From: Citreicella sp. C3M06
GTDB lineage: Bacteria > Pseudomonadota > Alphaproteobacteria > Rhodobacterales > Rhodobacteraceae
Length of the DNA stretch: 58,444 nt
Reading direction: 5' to 3'
Assembly (NCBI RefSeq): GCF_018860705.1
Contig: NZ_JAHKQA010000045.1
Location: 1 to 58,444, forward strand
The notes under the pieces were generated by a model that did not search any database, was not told the DNA's origin, and saw nothing but the letters and a program-made list of their open reading frames with translations. Shown one piece after another: positions 50,375-58,444 of this stretch. Within the stretch, counting starts at the first letter, position 1; each line of letters starts with the position of its first letter. The translations under genes and the position numbers were made by a program.

Positions 50375-52611
50375 ATGGGGGCTTCACCTCGTTCGCAGAA
50401 ACGGGATCTTCTACTTCCGGCGGCGCTGGCCCGAAAAAATCCGGTGTCTCGGCGCGCCCGCGTTTCTGTCGGTTTCGCTCCGCACCCACCTCCTCGCCGA
50501 AGCGGTAAAGCGGTCGGCCGACTTGCTCTCCGCGGTCGAGGCAGGAGAGAAGCACGTGCTCGAAGAACTACAGGACAGCCCCGTCAGCGAGGCCCGGGTC
50601 CAGGCGATGCTGAAAGAGATTGTGCGGCGGGCTGTGGCTGGCATGATCGCCCGGCAGGAGAGCGAGTCTGTGACCGAGATTTCCGAGTCCTATCTGGACC
50701 GGATCGATACAGAGGCTGGCCACATCCGGGACGCTCAGCGGACAAGGGACTGGTCTGTTGCGTCCACGTTCGCCGGTGAGATCGCTCGGCAGAATGGCCT
50801 CGACCCAGCGGCCCTCGAGGCACCCGCAGTTGCCCGGCAAGTGCTCTCCCTTCTACGCCGCCTCAACGATTTGCGCGCGCGAGTCGAGCGGGACTTCGAT
50901 GACCCGCTCGATGTCGGGCGGGATCTGCTGATCGATCATGGTCTGTCGCCGAACCGGGAGGCTATGAAGCCGCCCATGCTGCTGTCGGAGGCGATCGAGA
51001 AGGCCTGCGAAGAGGCCCCGCAAGACGTGGAGACCAAGATCCGGGTCATCGGAAAACTCGCCTTGGCGTATTTCGGCGACGTGCCCGTGGCATCGATCGT
51101 GCTCGAGCGGTCTTTCGAGTTCCTCTTCAAGGTATGGATGCTGCCGAAAGGCTGGGGAAAAGGCCACGGCCGGAACAGGCATGAGAAGATCGGCAAAGAC
51201 TTGTGCCCCTTTGCAGGAGATCCGCGACGCCGATGCGAGAGACGCTCAACTTCTATATGAAATCCTGAATCTCGACACGCTGTCGGTGCCTGATAAGCGC
51301 CGCCGGCTTGTGCAGGAACTGATACCGCGGCTCACCGACGGATACCTTTTCGTCCAGCGCGACATGCTCAATCGCATATTTCGCGCCGCGCTCGGGCGGA
51401 AACGTGTCGGAAGGGATGTCGATGACGATGATCGCCTCGTACCCTCCCATGTGCAACTGAAGAACCGGTTGCGCGCGTGGCACAAGTCTCAGAAGACACC
51501 CTGCAAGCTTCCGAAACGCGTGTCGCGCCAAAGCGGCGGATGTCTTGGTCGCTCGAGCATGTGTTGAGGCTCCTGCGCTCGCCGATCTATCTCGGCACAT
51601 CGTCACCGAAGCAGCGCGGCCGGAAAGCCACCGCGCGCAAATGCATCATCATCCGCGACGCGATCTATTGGGTCCCGCTCGTCATGATCACCATGGGCGT
51701 CCGCCCAGAGGAAATCCTTCAGGCCGCGATCCCGGACGTAGTCCGCCGGGACGGGATCCTCTGCCTCTTCGTCGGAGACGAGGAGGACGCCATGCTGAAG
51801 AACGAACAATCTCGACGCGTCCTTGCCCATCCCGCAAACCCTTCTCGATCTGGGCTTCCGGGAATGGGTCGTCGCGAAAAGGAAGAGTGGTGAAACCTGG
51901 CTTTTCCCTGAAGTTCAGCCAGACAAGAGTCATGGACGGCGCTCACAGATCTTCGGCGATCGGTTGCGGAAACCCCTGAAGACGCTGAAGCTTCAAGACG
52001 CCCGTGAAGATATCTACGCCATGCGGCGCACCCTGTCCTCCAAGCTGATGGGTCTCGGCATCGATACCGGCACGCGTCAGCGGATCCTCGGCCACCTCGA
52101 GGGAAAGACCATTGACCGGCATTATTCGGATCATGGCCTTCTGGAGTTAAAAGACATGCTCGATGCCGTCGACTACGGCATCGAAGTCGGCAACGATAGG
52201 CGGTTTGGCTTTCCGATCATCGTGGGCAATCGCACCGCAATGCAGTCGGCTCTCGATGTCGAGGTGGCCTTGACCGATCGGCGCGAGGTTTCCGCCGTTC
52301 AACTCCGGGACGCGGAAACGGACGAGATCGTGTTCGAAGCCGCCATCTCCGGCCGCAAGGCGCCGTCGGCTTATCCGTGGAATGAATGCAGCGCACTCGA
52401 TGAGAAAGAGGTCGCGTCCCAGATCATCACGCTCAGGCGACAGTATTCGCTCACGATGCCGGCCAGCGAAGAGGCCACGGCAGCGGTCGAACATCTGCTG
52501 TTCCTGGTCGATGACAAACCATTCTACGCTCCCGCCGCGAAGCACAGCGTCACCAAGGAATCGGAGGAAATCGAAAACGCGCCTGTGGCTGCTGCTGAGC
52601 CGGTGGTCTAG
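50375..52611 (+). pseudogene. tyrosine integrase pseudogene (DUF6538 type) with about four frameshifts
   Basis: Pieces of one large integrase lie in order but in alternating frames. The N-terminal DUF6538-like block is GLHLVRRNGIFYFRRRWPEK; its start ATG at 50375 is followed by five G where four would restore the frame. Further frame changes lie near 51205, 51500 and 51820. The catalytic pieces are MGVRPEEILQAAI, YAMRRTLSSKL and ILGHLEGKTIDRHYSDHG. The C-terminal 150 residues (to 52611) continue with an unassigned tail. It lies directly beside tRNA-Gln in the orientation of an element integrase. It cannot make a full protein without multiple frame corrections. Confidence 0.85.
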
Positions 52612-52638
52612 GAGCCAGGCTGTCGGCCTGTCGATCTC

Positions 52639-53085
52639 GTGGCGGGGGATCTTGTGGTGTGCGCTCTTCCGAGCCGGCGCGCTGGCCTCACCAAGTCGAC
52701 TGCGCGTCCGGGAATTGTCGTGCACACCCGGACAATGGCTGGCCGGAAATTTCTCGATATCGCCTGGGGTTGCCCGATCGAGACTGGGGGTCCGGCACCG
52801 CATGAGCTCGCGATTGCGCAGGCCGTCGAGATGGCCGAAGCCAAGCTCGACTTTCCGACGCGCTTCAATTTGCGGCGGCGCTTCCTCGTGCCCGAGGCGG
52901 ATACAGCCAGGCTGCATCGTCGCTTGGGGCGCATCGGCAGGAGCGCCGAAGCAAGGCTCAGGGAAACCCTCGTCCACGCCGGTGACGTCTCTCCGGAGCC
53001 GGTCGAGGAACCGCTCAGGAAGCCGCGTCCACTGGTGGTGGAAAGGAAGCGCAGCAAGAGCGTGCGGCCACCTTGTCCGCGATAG
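52639..53085 (+). CDS. PemK/MazF-like protein, hypothetical
   Basis: A 148-residue protein from a GTG start. The first 100 residues look like the PemK/MazF fold: GDLVVCALPSRRAGLTKSTA, RPGIVVHTRTM, then FLDIAWG, and LDFPTRFNLRRRFLVPEAD. Such proteins are ribonuclease toxins or relatives. No antitoxin gene is recognisable next to it; the preceding frame is the integrase pseudogene tail. It may be a stranded toxin-like gene or a non-toxic relative. The call rests on a pattern, not on catalytic residues I can verify. Confidence 0.55.
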   Translation: MAGDLVVCALPSRRAGLTKSTARPGIVVHTRTMAGRKFLDIAWGCPIETGGPAPHELAIAQAVEMAEAKLDFPTRFNLRRRFLVPEADTARLHRRLGRIGRSAEARLRETLVHAGDVSPEPVEEPLRKPRPLVVERKRSKSVRPPCPR

Positions 53086-53347
53086 CTGTCAGAGCTTTGT
53101 CGTCGAAGTTCTCGCTGCGCGGATCGTGCCCGGCCCAGTGCTGTCCCGGCACCGATCGGAAAATCTCGTGCGTGGCTGGCCGCGACCGGACAGGAAGCGC
53201 CATTGGCACGAAAGGGCATCAGGAAACTGGATGCATGATCACACGCGCCCTGCGCGCGGCGGGGACAGGTCAAAGACAGAACGACAGAAAGACAGAAGCC
53301 GAGACCCACCCTTCCGAGGGCGGGTCTCCGCAGCTCCCGAGATGGAA

Positions 53348-53788
53348 TCAGACGTGCAGGCGCCGATTCACGAGCCTTTCCGCATTGATCCGCGCATCCG
53401 CGACCTCGAGCATCCATCGCAGCCGCCGGAGGCCCTGCAGCAGCGATAGAACGGTCTTCCCCTTCTCGGTCAGATCCCGTCGCTTCTCTACAGATCCCAC
53501 GGCACCGTGCTCGGGATCGTTGTGGCCGTGTAACACCTGCACGATGACGATCGTCTCGTCTTCCAGTTCCGCGTCGAGACGACGGATGAGTGGCTCGAGG
53601 TTCCTGACCGCATCGGTATCGATCCATCTATTGCCGGAAAGCATCGCGAGGTCGCGCAGATAGCATGCCCTTTCGACTGCGGAGGAAAAGATGTCGGCAT
53701 ACCGGAGGCCGTCACTGATCTGCCGGGTTTCCAGCAGGATATGTGTAAAGAGTTCCTCCAGCGAAATCTGAAGATATGTATTGCGCAT
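53348..53788 (-). CDS. hypothetical protein of the right-hand island (1)
   Basis: A 146-residue acidic, mainly helical protein (YLQISLEELFTHILLETRQI; LIRRLDAELEDETIVIVQVL). No family recognised. AAGGAG lies five bases before the ATG at 53788, a strong start. It runs with the next gene upstream (53864-54295) and the recombinase pair, so it may be part of that mobile module. Confidence 0.7.
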   Translation of the reverse strand: MRNTYLQISLEELFTHILLETRQISDGLRYADIFSSAVERACYLRDLAMLSGNRWIDTDAVRNLEPLIRRLDAELEDETIVIVQVLHGHNDPEHGAVGSVEKRRDLTEKGKTVLSLLQGLRRLRWMLEVADARINAERLVNRRLHV

Positions 53789-53863
53789 GACCACTCCTTG
53801 GTTTTCCGGCGGCGCACCATGCGACCGCCATTCAAGTCGCCGGCGCGCACGCCGGCGGAGAGG

Positions 53864-54295
53864 TCAGGCCGCGTCGCGGCCCGCATTGGCGGTCTCCTCC
53901 GAAACGACTTGCGTCTGCGCGATGTCGATTTCGGCGAGCAGGTCGCCAAGCGCTTCCGCCAGCAGGCACAGATCATGCACCGCCGGGTCGTCCGGAGAGA
54001 GCGCACAGAAATGCGCCGCGCCAGGTGCTTCGGGATCATCGCCGATCTGCAGACAGAATAGATCGCGCAGCCACCGCAGTTCGCGCCAGCAATGTCGGTC
54101 CATGCGATCGGCCCGCCGCAAGCGCGCGGTCAACCTCACGCACCGGCCCTGCGCGCCGACGCCTCCTAGGAGTCCCGCCCCATGGACGAGCACCTGATAT
54201 TTTCGCGTGACGAACTGTTCGGCGGCTCGCACCGCGGCTTCGCTGTGCTTGCCATCTGATGTTGGCGTTCCTTGCACGGACAGTCGTGACCGCAT
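53864..54295 (-). CDS. hypothetical protein of the right-hand island (2)
   Basis: A 143-residue protein without a recognised family (RAAEQFVTRKYQVLVHGAGL; LCLLAEALGDLLAEIDIAQT). An exceptionally good ribosome site AAAGGAGGTGAGG lies at 54304-54316. It is followed by hypothetical protein 1 at 76 bp and preceded, 387 bp away, by the end of the intact recombinase. Confidence 0.7.
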   Translation of the reverse strand: MRSRLSVQGTPTSDGKHSEAAVRAAEQFVTRKYQVLVHGAGLLGGVGAQGRCVRLTARLRRADRMDRHCWRELRWLRDLFCLQIGDDPEAPGAAHFCALSPDDPAVHDLCLLAEALGDLLAEIDIAQTQVVSEETANAGRDAA

Positions 54296-54681
54296 CAAGC
54301 GTCCTCACCTCCTTTCCTTGGACGGGGTTTCAGGTAGGCGTTCCCGGTAGCAGCCGAAGGAATTTCATTGGCCGACCCTCGTTTCATTCCGCGCTGTCCG
54401 GCTGAGACCGGTGCGCCCTCGCGAGAAGGGGCGCGCCGAGATCGCCGGCAGCAGCTTCCCAACTTCCCGTTCCGAATGCCTCACCATTGGGTCCGACTGG
54501 GCGCTCCCGCAGCAATCTGGCTTCGGACTGGTAAGCCTTCGCGCCCAGGGCCGTGCCGGCGGGTCGCCTTGTCCTGACTACCACCCCGACGCGGGTATCG
54601 AATTCCCCTCCAACGCCGCGTGGCCGCATGCACGTTGATCAACCCGGGCACGGACAACCGCGGCGCCGCTTCGGATGCATT
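54296..54681. other. 386-bp gap between recombinase B and hypothetical protein 2
   Basis: No convincing gene. It holds the ribosome site of the downstream gene and presumably its promoter. Confidence 0.5.
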
Positions 54682-56118
54682 CTACCGCTTCTTTCGGAGA
54701 GCCCGGTCGTGCCGCTTTCTGCGCGGGTTTTTCGCCCCTTTTCGACGAAATACCTCCGTATCCGCGCCGAGCCGCTCGGCGGTGCGCCTTGCCGCCTCCG
54801 CATGGGTCTTGCTCGCCAGGACCTGACCGGCCCGGCGCGTGTAGACCGGTGTCACACCGCGCGTGCGGTGACCGAGAATGACCGACGCGAGGGCGGCCTC
54901 CTCCGGCGCGCGTGCGACGATGAAATTCGCGGCCGAATGGCGGATCGGGTGCGCCGTGACACGGCGGCCGAGCCGATCTTCGGTCAGGCGTCCGATGTTT
55001 TCCGAGAGCGTAGCACCGAGAACGGCGAGACCGTTGTCGCCGACGAAGAGCTTGTTCTCCGTGGGTAGTGCCATCGCGGCGCGGAGCCGGGAAATGTAGA
55101 AGGACAGGCACCGTACGGCCTCGCTGCTGAAGAGCCTGGTCTCCGCCTCGCCTGTTTTCGTGTCGCACCCCTCCACATGTATCAGGACAAGACGTGACAG
55201 AAGGCCGGGTGTGACATCGACCGAGGCGAGCGCACCGACGCGCATCGGAGCTTCCGTCAGCAACACGAGTGCCAGGGCTGTCCGCGCCAACATGTGGGCC
55301 TCTTCGAAGTCGCGTCGAAGGCGTGCCTCGTCGAATTTTCGATCTGCCAGCTCAAAGATCTCCAGGCCAAAATGCCTGAGATCGTCGGTGGGAAGAGCCC
55401 GGCCGGCATTGCGTGACGGGGAGGCCGCAGCGATTTTCTTCAGGCTCCGATGGGTCCTTTCGAGCCAGCCATGATCCTTTTCCGGGAACAGGGCACTCGA
55501 GAACGCAAGCAGGCTCGCGATCTCAATAGTTGCGGCTGCCGGTCTGCTACCAGCTTCCTGCATTTTTCTCAGACGGGCCTTCACCCCGGCAGAATGAAGG
55601 ACGCATGGCAGGCTGGATTCGCGACAGCAGTCGAAGTATCTGCCAGCCGCTTCCACGCACCTCTTCAGCGTCGAGGCAGCCCATGCCTGAACCAGCAGCC
55701 CATCTTCGAGACCGTCCGGGTCGATGATCAACATCGGCGCGGCGCGATCCTGCCACTCCTGCGGGCATCGTCTCAGATGTCGTTTCAGATGCTCCGCGAA
55801 ATCGGCCCGCGGGTCGCGCGGGTTGCGACGCCTCGGTTCGCGCAGGGAATAGAGCATGGGCGCGGCCTCGGGGAAGACGAGCCCGAGGACCTGCCGCATG
55901 CTCGCTGCCACATCCCTCCGCGCCCGCTGGATTGGTGCGATTACGGCTTCGCACGTCTGCCGCGTCACCTCGAGAGGGTCCGGCGCGAGCAGGACCCACC
56001 GCCCAAGTGCTTGGCCGAGGCGGTGTCTTTGATGTTCCGTAAGCGAAAGCGCATCGAACCGGACGCGCAGGACGTCCGGCCAGGCGTCGCGCGGTGCCGT
56101 TACCCGGTGTTTCGGCAT
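54682..56118 (-). CDS. tyrosine recombinase B of the right-hand island
   Basis: A 478-residue recombinase. The catalytic Arg is in LLTEAPMRVGALASVDV, the HxxR in AHPIRHSAANF, and His and Tyr in LGHRTRGVTPVYTRRAG near the C-terminus. The N-terminal 200 residues are unlike phage integrases. The C-terminus is very basic. I chose ATG 56118 because GGAGG stands just upstream; the frame remains open further upstream only because it shares the frame of recombinase A. Its start overlaps the end of recombinase A by 19 bp, indicating a coupled pair. It appears intact. Confidence 0.85.
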   Translation of the reverse strand: MPKHRVTAPRDAWPDVLRVRFDALSLTEHQRHRLGQALGRWVLLAPDPLEVTRQTCEAVIAPIQRARRDVAASMRQVLGLVFPEAAPMLYSLREPRRRNPRDPRADFAEHLKRHLRRCPQEWQDRAAPMLIIDPDGLEDGLLVQAWAASTLKRCVEAAGRYFDCCRESSLPCVLHSAGVKARLRKMQEAGSRPAAATIEIASLLAFSSALFPEKDHGWLERTHRSLKKIAAASPSRNAGRALPTDDLRHFGLEIFELADRKFDEARLRRDFEEAHMLARTALALVLLTEAPMRVGALASVDVTPGLLSRLVLIHVEGCDTKTGEAETRLFSSEAVRCLSFYISRLRAAMALPTENKLFVGDNGLAVLGATLSENIGRLTEDRLGRRVTAHPIRHSAANFIVARAPEEAALASVILGHRTRGVTPVYTRRAGQVLASKTHAEAARRTAERLGADTEVFRRKGAKNPRRKRHDRALRKKR

Positions 56119-58365
56119 GCGTGATCCTCCACGATATTGAAATTGACCTTCGCAAGCACGCTCCGCTGGCTCCTTTCGAGAAGATGCAGATAGCGGTGCT
56201 GAGCGATGATCGCGTTGACTTCGGCGTAGTAGCTCTGCGTCGTCTCGATGCGCCGGTGATCGAGCAGGATCCGCACCAGTTCCATGGCGCTGGGATCCTG
56301 ATCGAGAATGATCTTGCCGGCGAGATGCCGCATGACATGCAGATTCAGATCGATCCTGAAATGCCGCCACAGCTGATTGCGAAAGGTATTGTTGGCCTTC
56401 TCCTTGGACATGTGTCCCAAGCCCGGCGGATGCGCAGACGCGTCGTTTTTTTTTCGGATAGCCCGGGAACAAGTGCGGGTTGCCCACTCGGGCACGGGCC
56501 AGGCGGCGGGCTTCGGGGAGAAAATGCGCGATATAATATTTGATCATCTTCACCGTCTCCGGATCGATCTGGATGTGCAGTTCGCTCAACGTCTTCGTTT
56601 CGATTGCCGGGATTATGAGGGTCCCGGTGCCGCCGCTGCCCGTGGGAAGGATCAGGTGCGGGTCGTCACCTTCGTGGCGCAGGCCCACGAGGCTGGTCCT
56701 GCGCAGCGGGCCTGTGTATTGGGAAATCCGAAGGAAAAGAGCGTTACGAGCCAAAGCGATATGCTACTTGCTCGGGCGCCGACCCTTCTGAAGGCCCTTG
56801 CAAGCCATTTTCCAGAGCTCGCCGGGGGCCTCGAAATACCGGCGCAGCCGGCTTTCCTCGGAAAAGCGCGCAAGTTTCAACTTGTGCCTCTTGCCGATCC
56901 TGCGGCTGGTGTAGACACGGGTCTTCGTCCCGTCCTTCTTCAGTTTCGTGGCCACGACCATCGGGTCGATGGACACCTTGAATTCCTCGAGGGCGCTCAG
57001 CCGGGTCTCGTCGATCCCGATGTGGCGCGCGATGGCGCACAGAGTCTCGACAAGGGAATGCTCGTAGCGGCCTTCTTCCTTTGCATTCCAAGTTTCCCCG
57101 CTCGCCTCGACGCGCGCCCGGCGGGCCTTTCGGGCGCCGACGACCATCGCCTTGGCAATTGAGGTGTCGAAGAGGTCATCCTGGGACGCCGGTTTGCTCG
57201 TGATCCGATGGTCTTCTTGAGCCGCGTGCCAGGCACGTTTCGCAGCATCGCGCCAATTCTTCCGCGTTCCAGGCTCAATCGGGATCGCCGCGTTTTCATC
57301 TCCGGCCTCTCCCCCAGCGTCCTCGAATATCCCGAACTCGGCATATTCTTCGTCCGTGCTTTCGGAAACCAGCTCTTCCCAGGCGCATTCCACCCTTGCC
57401 GACACGGCCTTTTCGAGGATTTGATCCAGCGGGGCGCGGATGTATTGCGAAACATCATGCCACTTCACCATCGCCTGCCGGTGGACCGGCAACGTGGGCG
57501 TAGGCAATTCTCGGGCCAGGCCGGTGACGGATGCCGCCTCGTTCCAAGCCCGCACGAAGCGACGCAGTTTCTCTTCATGGCTGTTCGAGAAGTTGGACCG
57601 TTCGGCCTCGTAGAAGGAAAACGGCAAGCCCTGATCGAGGTTTTCGAGATCCGCGCCGAAGTGATCGGCAAAGAGAACGAACCGCCGCGCAATGGCCAGA
57701 GCGCTGGTTTCATGCTTTTTCAGCCGCTCTTCAACCGCAGTCAACGCCTGCTTCGCGGCTTCGGACATGTTGGCGAGGTCGTTCTTGCGCACCTTTTTGC
57801 GAGAGCAGTCGACAAGACGGACGGCGCGCAGGCAGAGCGATCGCTTGTTCTCGAGTGTTTTTCTCGTCTTGCAGTCCAGATCCTCGGGGGACAGCCGCTT
57901 GAAAATTGCCGAGACCGTCGCCTCGGTCGCAGCGATCTCTTCTGTCGTGGATTGCTCGGCGGACGCGAGGCCCTCCAGGGCCGAAGTGGCCCGCTTGGCA
58001 TCATCCGGGCCCATCGTGAGACCCGCGGCTTGCTGGGCGTCGCGGAGCGTCGGGATTCGCCCCGGCAGGTTTACGGCGAGCCAGCGGGTCGGCTCGTCGG
58101 ACCAGACCCGTAAGGCACGCCTTGCGTCGGACAGGACCTGCGCAGCCCGGTCGCCGAGTAGCGCGCGGATCTCCACGGACGGGTCGAGAAGGATGGCCTC
58201 CAGTTCGTCCACTGAGAGCCTGCCGTCGCGTCCGATTGCGCTCGCCAGTGAGCGGAGGCTGGCGATCGTCGCGTTACGGGACGACGGCGTCAGTTTCGAG
58301 AGCCAGAGCGCGCGCTCGAGGTCCGTGGTGTCGTTGGTCGGGCTAATCGTCTTTTCCTGTATCAT
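56100..58365 (-). pseudogene. large tyrosine recombinase A, interrupted by an amber codon and a frameshift at A9
   Basis: The full product would have about 755 residues. Translation runs from ATG 58365 to a TAG at 56764-56766. The same frame continues directly with HIALARNALFLRI and the catalytic Arg block TGPLRRTSLVGL. At a run of nine A (minus strand, 56446-56454) similarity moves to another frame, which contains HVMRHLAGK (HxxR), ILLDHRRIETTQSYY (His, Tyr) and ends at 56100. All catalytic residues exist across the pieces. It is either a decayed gene or one read by recoding at both places. The long N-terminal half (about 530 residues) has no recognised domain. Confidence 0.8.
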
Positions 58366-58396
58366 CTTTCTGCTCTTCCTTTCTTGCCTGGAGGGG

Positions 58397-58444
58397 GCGC
58401 GCACACGCGGTGGTTTCGAGATGAAAACCACCGCGTGTGCGCGC
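58397..58444. repeat. perfect 20-bp inverted repeat with 8-bp spacer, candidate recombination site
   Basis: GCGCGCACACGCGGTGGTTT at 58397-58416 is followed by an 8-nt spacer and by its exact reverse complement at 58425-58444. The right arm ends on the last base of the window. It lies 32 bp upstream of recombinase A. Two inverted arms around an 8-bp spacer match the form of a tyrosine-recombinase core site; a simple hairpin is the alternative. Confidence 0.75.

Noticed and set aside
54578-54590. Stretch CTACCACCCC resembling the 3' end of tRNA-Gln, as a second attachment site
   Set aside because: Only ten bases match and the flanks differ; too short to support an attachment site.
56119-56754. 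Reading the recombinase B frame as one 690-residue protein
   Set aside because: The N-terminal part holds the Arg block of recombinase A followed by out-of-frame sequence; ATG 56118 with GGAGG marks the true start of B.

Overview
The window looks like a chromosome segment of a GC-rich marine alphaproteobacterium of the Rhodobacterales (Roseobacter type). The grounds are the gene repertoire (urtABCDE, TRAP and MalK-type ABC transporters, a PleD-like cyclase, an H-NOX/GGDEF pair, a proteasome-like Anbu cluster), the high GC content and GTG/ATG start use, and a recurrent intergenic repeat built around CCCGGGATATTT and CCAGAAGAA. Species cannot be named from the sequence alone.

Layout. (1) 1-4260: the integrase-proximal end of an integrative element lying against the 3' end of tRNA-Phe. 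It carries a P4-type tyrosine integrase, a primase-polymerase/RepA-type helicase and a small unknown protein; the far end is off the left edge. (2) 4261-7680: tRNA-Phe, then the selenium pair mnmH (tRNA 2-selenouridine synthase) and selD fused to an NADH-dehydrogenase-like flavoprotein, convergent and overlapping. (3) 7765-13040: a carbohydrate ABC importer whose two permeases carry unusual extra domains, with LacI-type operator candidates upstream. (4) 13040-19229: urea importer urtABCDE. (5) 19692-23724: circularly permuted ATP-grasp, alpha-E, transglutaminase and Anbu protease genes. (6) 24210-28921: a ThDP enzyme, a TetR regulator divergent from a dienoyl-CoA-reductase/TMADH-type flavoenzyme, and a small membrane protein. 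(7) 29152-37427: a TRAP importer with its GntR regulator, a second GntR regulator with two winged-helix domains, and an ADH-uxaB-uxaA catabolic operon that fits L-galactonate (or a related aldonate) to 2-keto-3-deoxygluconate. (8) 37577-45807: NDH-2, a lipoprotein, LysR, a hydrolase, NUDIX, DUF983, then an EF-hand protein upstream of an ECF sigma/anti-sigma/metal-sensor operon. (9) 45811-50084: two c-di-GMP loci, a PleD-like protein with a dead first receiver domain, and an H-NOX-like sensor lacking its heme ligand coupled to a diguanylate cyclase. (10) 50166-58444: tRNA-Gln followed by a degraded island holding three distinct tyrosine recombinases.

Most unusual part. The right-hand island has one recombinase pseudogene against tRNA-Gln. 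It also has a tandem pair of large recombinases on the minus strand. The upstream one is interrupted by an in-frame amber codon and by a frame change at a run of nine A; its end overlaps the start of an intact second recombinase. Upstream of the pair, exactly at the window edge, is a perfect 20-bp inverted repeat with an 8-bp spacer, the geometry of a tyrosine-recombinase core site. This is the best candidate here for a little-described mobile system. Other points of interest are the heme-ligand-less H-NOX protein, the DUF11-like domain inside an ABC permease, and the repeated TDLSDLL motif shared by primase and integrase of the left element.
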